NCBI RefSeq assembly: GCF_000237925.1
Contig: NC_031502.1
Coordinates: forward strand, 5,685,443-5,749,442
Length of the DNA: 64,000 nt
Reading direction: 5' to 3'
Source: Schistosoma mansoni
Taxonomy: Eukaryota > Platyhelminthes > Trematoda > Strigeidida > Schistosomatidae
Shown: piece after piece, positions 55,881 through 64,000 of the stretch
How the letters are laid out: every line of letters begins with the position of its first letter
Position numbering within the stretch: the first letter of the stretch is position 1
Notes under the pieces: model-generated
Database searches by the model: none
Seen by the model: the letters and a program-made list of their open reading frames with translations, nothing else
What the model was told of the DNA's origin: nothing
Translations under genes and position numbers: made by a program

Positions 55881-57985
55881 GACTGTGTGAATACAATTTC
55901 CTATAGATTGTTAAGCTCCGGAGAATCAGGGATAAACTAAACGCCTTTGTAATTCATTTAAAGTGGCTTTGAGATCAATCTCTTTTGAAACCTTACCGTC
56001 TAAAAGGTGTTTTCCATGAGTGTCTTACCTTAGTTTCAGCCTTTTTGGCTTACCGCTTTTGATTCGGCCAGTCTTCAAGAATGAAAATGCGTACCCTTCT
56101 TATTGATATTGATTTTGTTCGGATGTTTCAACATCAACCTTAGCAGCCTGATTGGATTCCCTTTCTAGTTTCTTCTCTGGCGATCTCGGCTATAAATCCT
56201 TCATAGGGTGACCCCAAAGATATGTCGAGGTTTTAGTCGATTAAAAAACTCATTTACTAACGCCATACTGATAACGAGTTTCAGGCACAGAGATATAACT
56301 ATTCATGACTGAAAACAATAACTGACCTGATACTTCGATAAGTGTTCGACTTCTCAACAACAATTGAAGAATCCGGATTTTTGTTTGTAATATTTAGTCG
56401 TTTCTTACTCCTCAGTTTGTATCCATCCTTTGATTCTCACTGGAGCTGCAATTACAGTTGTTTTACACACATTTTGTGATTCCATGTAGGCTTTGACGAT
56501 TTGAGTGGTCGGACTTTGTGTTCTGTTATTTTTCTTGCTAGAAACAAACCTAGCCTTACGATTGCGCTTACTATCTCTTTCCTGACTGCTGGTATTTAGT
56601 TTGAAAAGCACAGAACAAGCCTATTCTGCTATCTACTTTCCCGGCTACTGCTTCCCACATAAAGTAGGCATCATCAGATTTATCCGAATGAGGGACAGTA
56701 AAATCATGCATGAGAACGTGCATTTGAGCTCCATTCACTGTTGCAATAGGTTTTGGTAACAAACTCGTTGGCTCCAAGAGGCGCTGCTGGCATAACGAGA
56801 GGCATCCAGATCTACCGCACACTTCAAAAGTTAACGTATTTGTCCTAAATCAGGTTTGAGCAAGTATGGCTCCTTGTAACACACCAAAAACTCATGCTAT
56901 CCAATCTGAAGCCATCTCAATAAATTCAATAAGGAATGCTTGCTTTTGTAGCCAGTTACTCAACTGGAGAATGATCGCTGCTACCCATGGAGATGCAGAT
57001 ATGAAAATTTTACTTATTTGAGAGCAAGAAGTTTAGTTTCGGTAATTTTGTAGATGGCATCGAGTCACGATTGACTATGATCACCACTACAATAAGATTA
57101 CGTGCCCGATATAGACTTAGGTCGCTCGGTAGACCAAAAGCCATAAGGCTGTTAGTGGTCCAGATAAGATATATTTGTTGGCGATCTCGTAGTGTCGAAA
57201 GAATACCGAGACATGCCAAAGATTGCAGGGGAAACGGTGGAGCGTAAGCGCGTTCGTGCAATCAAGATGGACAACAGAAGGAAAAGTTCGTTTGATACCT
57301 TTAAACAAACAAGTACAGTAAAACAATCACTGGTGCGATCGGCTATAATAATAATAGTTGTTTCCATTATATCAATTGCGTTCTTGTGATAAAAGTCGGT
57401 CACTAAAATTTATCGCCTCTCCGAGATCTGACACAGTTCGTACCCACTTCCAAAAGCGGTCTTTGTTGACCTTTAGTGTTCCATTAATTGTTTGACGTCC
57501 AGTTGTGATTCTTTAAAGGCACGGCACGTCCAGCACCCAAGAACAGAGAACCCTAGACTCATACTACATTGTTTATTCAATTGCTGATCTCAATGTAATC
57601 GGGATGAAAATGTTGTAATTAGATCTAGCTTCACTTTCACAGATGTTTCTCTAACGGAAACCATTTATTTCGTATGTGATTATGTTGAAAAAAGCGTTGG
57701 TATTGTGCGATAATTAGGAGTATTTGAACTATGGTATGAATTAGTAATCCCAGAAACTACGCAACTTACTCAAGAAGTACTAGATGAGAGCGAACGAATG
57801 TATTGTATTTGGAATCCGAAATCAAGCAGTCATTAAATACAAAGGAATCATTGGTTCATATAAACACCACTTATTGGCGTCCTAAAACAGTAAGGGAAAT
57901 ACTCTTACCTTGAAAGTTAAGTTTGGATTCACTATTGAGTTTTACAGACGAACTTATGGCGTAGCTTTAGGTTAACCACTCGGTC
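55881..57985. other. Spacer, nothing recognised
   Basis: Several open stretches of 60-85 codons (56405-56611, 56571-56822, 57010-57403, all minus; 57192-57389 plus), none with a recognisable motif. They overlap one another on both strands and are probably not genes. Confidence 0.35.
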
Positions 57986-57989
57986 CTTC

Positions 57990-58950
57990 TTAGAAGATTG
58001 TTTCATGGCCAGTCAACCAATGACTGACGGTTGCTACAAATGAGAAAGATATGGATTACACTTTATTATTTTGTGATGAAAACATCGACCTCAATGTCAT
58101 ACAGGATAAGTTCAATACTTCTTACCAATCAATTAAATTTATATTGAAATCAGAATTCAGTTCGGAATTTCATCTCCCCCATATGTTATTTATACGAAGA
58201 TTAGACAAAAAACTACAAGGATCAGTGTATCGGGAACCAACTTCGAATGGACAATATGCGATTTTTCATAGCCTAGTCCAACTAAGCAGAAAGCAAAACT
58301 TAGTTCAATCTTTATCATGAAGGGCTAGGTGAGTGTACTGAAAAGACATGCTAGACGACAGGCAATCCAAGCTTTAACAAATATTCATCAAAAAAGGCTA
58401 TCTATCCAAGTTTTGTGAGGGAGACGTGAGACCTAAATTGCAATTTGCAAGACATCCTACAGTTCTCAAGAAAGATCTCTTCATGAGCATTGGGTTCAAG
58501 GGTTGATACTAGTGGAGAAATCTTTGAAAATCTTTGTGTTAAAATTTCTGTGCTGTTAAGCCTCTCATTGTCTCCTCACTATTCGTAACTGTGTTAAAAA
58601 TAAACCTCCACCTTTTCAAAGTGTATTGATAAGTTTACTTGCTCATTGGGGGCAGGTGAAATTGCCCACGCAAAGCGAGTGCTTTTCAAATGCACCTTCG
58701 AACATAATTCTGCATGGCTTTCGAAAGGCAAATGTAAAATAGTCAGCAGTTCAATATTAGAACTTCTTATGAACTCTGGTCACATAGCTTCCCTTGATAA
58801 GTTCCATAGAATCATTTATCTAGTCGAATAATCTGGTTTAGGAGGAGCGCAACTTGATAACTAATGCACTTCAGAGACATGAGAAATCTATCTTTTCAAA
58901 ACCGAATTTTGTGGGCAAAAATATATGTGCAAGTCATCATTCTTTCATTG
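57990..58950 (+). mobile_element. Penelope-like element fragment (RT C-terminus to GIY-YIG side)
   Basis: 58051-58320 reads MDYTLLFCDENIDLNVIQDK, FHLPHMLFIRRLDKKLQGSV and YREPTSNGQYAIFHSLVQLS, matching the Penelope RT end (D..F.F.......FLD......D....SVYRKPT.....Y..F.S..P...K..L). Further on, 58646-58831 carries EHNSAWLSKGKCK, SSSILELLMNSGH and RIIYLVE, the end of the GIY-YIG region. It is 5'-truncated with several frame breaks. Schistosomes are known to carry Penelope-like elements. Confidence 0.78.
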
Positions 58951-59738
58951 TTCTAACACTTAGTTTCCGAAAACGGCAATTTGATTGTTAATACATTCTT
59001 TTGTTGTTTTCCATCTGCTTAATTTTAATTACTCGTTATTATCACCCCCATACTTTAAATTTCTTCATCACCCTTCCTATACGCGTCAAGTGGTTGATTG
59101 TTTTTCCTAAATTTAATTTCCTTTCACCATCTTTCTATGAATTCTCGATCGTTAACTAACTTTCTTGTACAAACATCTAATATGATGTTTTCGTTCTTCT
59201 ATTTTTCAATAGAATATTTAATTTATATAGACGCGAAAATGACTTGAAATGTGTGTAACGTATGTAATGAAATCACAGTTTAACTTTTGTTTATCTTAGA
59301 AAATAGATTGGATATCCAGCTTAACGATTTAAAAAGTCAATTTGAAGTTGATTTTCACAACCTTTAAAAGAAATGAATGTTAATTTTTTTTTAAAAAAAA
59401 GGGATGCGACAATGTCTAATTTGTTTTACAGGCTAAACACATTTTATTAATAATTACCATTTTTTTTGTTTTATATCTTAAGTTTGATTATTGTTATAGT
59501 GTCTGTGATATAATTTATCAGAATGATTAAGTTATACTGGTCACCTTTATGTTTCGTTTCTCAGTTACAACTAGGGCAATACATATGCTTATACACATAC
59601 ATTTTTCATTGATAAATTGTGATTGGATAACTTGTAATGTTAAATCGATGAATAACTAAATAATTGAATTTTTAATACTATGGTATGAATGAATACCTCA
59701 AAAACGAACTAATTTTTCAGTTTTATACATTCTATGTA

Positions 59739-59934
59739 ATGCAGATGCAGAGTAGATCATCATCATTACAATCAGAGAATCTTTCTGGTACTCGCAATCA
59801 ACAATGTAATCATTACAGACATCATAAACACAGAGGACATTTTGTTAGATTACCGTATTACATTTTATTAGTAGCATTATTCTTGTCTTTATACTTTCTA
59901 GCGATATCTCTTATCATGGATGATAATTTATTTA
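59739..59934 (+). CDS. Candidate first coding exon of a membrane protein
   Basis: After an acceptor (aatttttcag, 59720) a frame starts MQMQSRSSSLQSENLSGTRN, continues through a His/Arg-rich stretch (CNHYRHHKHRGHFVRLP), and ends in one strong transmembrane segment, YYILLVALFLSLYFLAISLI, then MDDNLF at a consensus donor A|GTAAGT (59935). The basic side before the segment suggests an N-in (type II) signal anchor. No following exon was recognised to 64000. The family is unknown; it could be the 5' end of a gene extending beyond the window. Confidence 0.45.
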
Positions 59935-60329
59935 GTAAGTGTAATTCATTTAATTAATTAATTATAATTATAATTTTAAAAGTAGAATTATGTCTTCCTA
60001 CTTACATATAACCCGGTTTTTTATTAACTTGATATGAACTTAAGTAAGCGGCTTCGCCAGGATAAGAAATATTATGTGTATATATTAATTGATTGATCTT
60101 TGGGTAAAGACAAATGTCATATTTTCCTAATCCTAAGTGATGTTCAAATTCTATTGACCACATTCCATTCTGGTCACTAGTCTACATAATTCAATACAGG
60201 GTGAAAAATTTGATCAGGGTTTGAATCCCACTAGGAGGATCGTTTCGCGCAAAATTGCAGATACATCTTACTGGCAAGAGTGAACTAGCATGAGGCTTAG
60301 GTGTAGAGTTTTTCCCCGACTTCTTCCAA

Positions 60330-60372
<43 letters not shown>

Positions 60373-61540
60373 GAGGAGAGCCATATAAAATAGTATTAAC
60401 CCACTTATTTGTGAGCCAGCATGTATTACATTAAGTTATGTTTGTTCGATTTCAGTAATCTCGGACTATTTTATACATCTAGTATGGATGGCATGTTTGC
60501 AGCCCTACATATGAACCATTCAGATAAGTAACACATACTATACAATGCTTGGCATAATGTTTAGCTACATCACTAAAACAACTTTTGAAGCCAGTTAAAA
60601 GTTTGTGTATGTAGGCCACGCAGGTGTGTATTTTTATGTGAATATATGAATAAGCCATATAGAGTTTTCTAAACCGAATATTCCATTCAAATTTTCAGAG
60701 AACATAGTGACTATAATACCATTGAATAGTAATAAGTAGTTATTACTAAATCACTTTAAAAACTTACCTTTTTTGTGACGACATAAGGGAGTACACATCA
60801 GGAAACTAGAATCATTATTTTGGCACGAAATATCCAACCAAAACAGTATAACAGTAAGTTACTTGTCAGTTAACAAATGAATAATGAGGGATAAAATTTT
60901 AAGTCACAAACCATTGATGATTCATTATTCCAGTCTATCTTAGTATAACTATTTTAACCTGTTCAACTAAACAATGAGGCTTCTTCAGTTCCTTATAACA
61001 TTAAGTTAGATTATGTAGTAACGTGCGTATTATTTTATTACGAATGCAAGTAAAACTAAGTTAGTTTCCGCAAACTTAGTTTGACATTTTTATTGAACAC
61101 TGGTCCTTATAGCTGAATAATTTAAGCGCAGAACAGTCTAAATGCTTAGTCACAACTAACGTTAAAGCAAAGATATTTTACAATTCAAATCTGGTGTTTG
61201 TTTTACTAGGAAGATACTTCTATTTAGATAAAGCTTATTTAATAAGTTAAACTTCTTAGGTTCACCTCTTTGTCTTTAAAGTATCACCTTCTAATTAGTC
61301 GAATGCCAGTAAGTAAAATGACAATCTCATGATATGTCACCATTTAATCGAATGTAATAGAGTATCAGTATACTAAAATTCCAACCCAACTCAATGTTAT
61401 AAGAAGGTAATAACGGAAAGCAATCGAAACGAAATGACTGATTAACTAGTTCAAACCCTGTTTACTATACTATTTAAAATAGCTAGTCCCTTTGATAAAT
61501 TTGGATCATAAACAACCGGTTCCTCTTCTTATTCAGAAGA
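59935..61540. other. Intron or spacer
   Basis: AT-rich, with a (TA)n run at 60335-60368 and a lone B-box-like gggtttgaatccc near 60218-60230; otherwise nothing recognised. Confidence 0.4.
60335..60368. repeat. (TA)n microsatellite
   Basis: A run of AT dinucleotides, 17 units. Confidence 0.93.
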
Positions 61541-61544
61541 AGAT

Positions 61545-62325
61545 GATGATGGTTCCACCAAACATTCTATATACAGAAAGCCAATATGAACAGGAAAGTA
61601 TCTTAGCTTTCAAAGCCACTGTCCTACTTAGCACAGACGTGGGTTAATAAAGGGCTTAACCAATAGAATTCTCACTAACGGTAGTATTGAGGGAGATGTA
61701 AAGCCTTTGACCGAAACATTAATGAAAAATCGTCATTCACTAAAGTTTATAAACTGATAGGATGATGAAAATATGACGAGACCTAGTACTCCTTTGACAC
61801 CCATAAATCGGGTCTATGTTACTCTACCATTTATAGGTGACTCATATAGTCGTATGTTGAAACGAAGACCCAAATTGGCTAACCTTATGACATTTTATGC
61901 AGCCCAACTCATCACCGTTGAAAATTCAAGGCTTGGGTTACATCAAAAACTCAGACTGAGTGTGGATAATTGTGCCACATTCCACCGACTGCGTCTATCA
62001 GTTTAAATATGTGTAAGGAAATACATATATAGGGAGGAGTAGACATGGTCTGTAAGAAGGGTGGCTGAACACATGTCTAAATGGCTACGAAAACAAATGA
62101 ACTCTAATGGTCAAGTAAGATCACTGCAAAGACAGATATCTTCTTCCTTTGTGATACATTTGGTTGAAACAGTTATAGGGTTAATATGAAATCAGCCTTT
62201 GTAATGTTGCATAAAAGTATTCAAAGGTATATACTAAGGTTTATCGAAATCTTGCCAATACGAAACCTGGATTCTCGTTTATGTGCTCACAAAGAGTTTA
62301 CTCTTACCTTTAACCTACCCTGATA
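61545..62325 (+). mobile_element. Penelope-like element, 3' half
   Basis: The order of remnants is: RT end (DDGSTKHSIYRKPI, GKYLSFQSHCP, LTNRILTNG), a linker (LTETLMKNRHSLKFI), the central VYVTLPFIGDSYSRMLKRRP and MTFYAAQLITVENSR, GIY-YIG side (VAEHMSKWLRKQMNSNGQVR, ISSSFVIHLVET), and the C-terminal LRFIEILPIRNLDSRLCAHK and EFTLTFNLP then stop (near 62322). It is nearly complete from the RT end onward, with a few frame breaks. A different subfamily from 57990-58950. Confidence 0.8.
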
Positions 62326-63950
62326 ATTCGTTTTCACGTAATTTATTTTTGTTTCCAATCACCTACTAATTTATTCAGTTGATCTTTCATTTTTGCATGT
62401 ATAGTTCCTTAACAAGTATATATTTGTGAATAGATTATTCAAAATGTACTGCGCAACTATATCACACGGTTCTGATAACCTTCATTTTCGTACCGTATCA
62501 GACAGATGAGACATCATTCGAAATACTTTTAGAAGTACTAGTCTGTATTTAATTAATAAATTATATAACTTCATTATTCTAGCCGTATAGTAGTAGTTTA
62601 CCACTATCCTGATAAACATTTCAAACGGATTATTGTACATAACATATTTATTTGAGATATTTTACATAAACTTTTATTTCTATTTACATACTTACTACGC
62701 TATGTTGATGTGTTTTCAAGCCATTCTAATTTGCTGAAACTGTTATGTGATATATCGTGGGCATTTAGTAAGAATCTCAAAAAGCTGAAATGAATTCATG
62801 TAATTTTGACCAAACTCTTATTCTTGTGTGTGTGTGTGTGTTTAAAAGTTATCAATGAGATACTGTGTAAATAAAAGATAATTGCTGTCACTGTCTGTAT
62901 AATTACAAGCGATCAATCAACAGAGTAATAGTTGTGCATAAAGACACCTTAGCAGTTTGCAGATCACAATCATTATATGTTAAGGTAGTCATTTCTATTA
63001 ATTATTAGATGATATGGGCAAGTTAAATGCAAATATTGTTTGATTGACAAGTAGAAATAAGCAAGGTCTACTTAACTTGCCATTATGAGATCACTATCAC
63101 TTAGATGACTGTTATCTGGACAGAGATCGGCAATAGGTGTAGGGGGAACCATTTTAATGCCGCAGCATTGATTGATGACTACTGTAAGATAGAAACTAAT
63201 TGAATTTCTTATCATTCAATACAATCTCCAACATAAGGTATTCTGATTCAAATACTTTTTCCACTGAAAAGAAAGATAGCCTAAAAGGTGTCAGATTTCT
63301 ATCTGATAATGCAGTACATTTATACAAGAATGTCTTACATAATTTTCAATTTTTTCGTCACACCTAAGCTGTTATATATACACTATCAAAAGTTAACAAA
63401 TGTCAATGTCAATTTGTAGACAATTAATATGACATTAGGTTTGATCCCTGCTGACGTACTGAATGCTCCCTACTCCCGATTTCAACACTAAGATGAAATA
63501 ACGTTTTTGAGTTTTCTGATCTTCTCTGTTTATCTTGTTAGGTTTAATTTATGAAATGAAACTTTAAATTTAACAACTTTCAACAAAAACAGCTTCTCAT
63601 AAAAAAGAATACAATATCTTCGTTTTGTGAGTATGGTTTTAGTTTAATCATTTCAGTGTATCAGGTTGTATTTTTTTGCATTAATTAGTAACAAAACCAT
63701 TCTGGTCTACATGACTACAAAAATCAACAGAACGTTTAAACTATCTAATATTTATGTAATTAGCATTGTAAATTATGTGTGATATCTTTTATCATGTGAT
63801 TTCAATGAATGATCACATTACTCATTGGTTGTACAACTACTTGATACGTGAAACTACTTTTGCGTGTATCTATAAGCCATTTAATATTTACACCTCTAAT
63901 ATGACATTGGTCACTCCTTAGCGACCAGTCAATTGTAAATATCTCAGTCG
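62326..63950. other. Spacer, nothing recognised
   Basis: AT-rich, with a (TG)n run at 62826-62840; no supported gene or element. Confidence 0.4.
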
Positions 63951-63952
63951 TA

Positions 63953-64000
63953 ACCTAAATAGCTCAGTGGTAACGTCACAGACAGTGAAACCGGATAATG
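63953..64000 (+). mobile_element. Possible start of a tRNA-derived SINE, cut by window end
   Basis: The last bases read tagctcagtggtaacgtc, which fits the A box of a tRNA-type RNA polymerase III promoter, but the B box would lie beyond the window. It could equally be the start of a true tRNA gene or a chance match. Confidence 0.3.

Noticed and set aside
60215-60232. B-box-like gggtttgaatccc
   Set aside because: No A box at the proper distance and no related repeat flanks; kept only as a remark.
1-64000. CRISPR arrays, operons, riboswitches or bacterial terminators
   Set aside because: The window is eukaryotic (spliced genes, SINEs, LINEs); no regularly spaced direct repeats are present.

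Overview
The window looks like a schistosome (blood-fluke) genome segment. It is AT-rich, with small exons in very long introns, (TA)n microsatellites, a 29-nt first intron typical of schistosome genes, several RTE-, CR1- and Penelope-type retroelements, and short tRNA-promoter repeats that carry a hammerhead ribozyme (the Sm-alpha type known from Schistosoma). There is no prokaryotic, organellar or CRISPR signature. A 200-N scaffold gap lies at 22367-22566.

Host genes, assembled here from exon phases and family motifs: (1) a geranylgeranyl diphosphate synthase (GGPPS), + strand, six exons from 2944 to the stop at 18262, with both aspartate-rich motifs, its 5' exons missing from this side; (2) an ERCC1-like DNA-repair protein, + strand, seven exons 25253-41317, ending in the helix-hairpin-helix domain; (3) NDUFB2, a complex I subunit, - strand, three exons 46859-46087, convergent with ERCC1; (4) a two-exon GGPPS 5' end (start codon, 29-nt intron, EPYSY/GKGIRS exon) on the - strand at 48669-48502, with no continuation found nearby; (5) two orphan candidate exons (19566-19657 and 59739-59934).

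Most of the rest is retroelement. An RTE-clade LINE (SR2-like, 3906 bp, flanked by 12-bp target-site duplications) sits at 29912-33817 in an ERCC1 intron. A 1951-bp internally deleted sibling with its own duplications lies at 3504-5454, and a 5'-truncated one at 9896-11700. A second RTE family occurs as two scrambled copies in opposite orientation (about 3.4-8.55 kb minus, 43.07-45.26 kb plus) that share the same internal inversion, and as two miniature 5'-end/3'-tail fusions. Penelope-like fragments, CR1-like LINE fragments, two broken Ty3/gypsy-type fossils, and two hAT-like MITEs with 8-bp duplications fill the other introns and spacers.

The most notable sequence-level finds are RNA structures. 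The two SR2-like copies that retain a 5' end begin with an arrangement matching an HDV-like double-pseudoknot ribozyme, with the complete copy's target-site duplication ending exactly at the predicted +1. Two oppositely oriented SINE-like copies carry hammerhead cores with a palindromic stem III. The other striking point is that the GGPPS 5' end and the GGPPS body lie on opposite strands about 45 kb apart.
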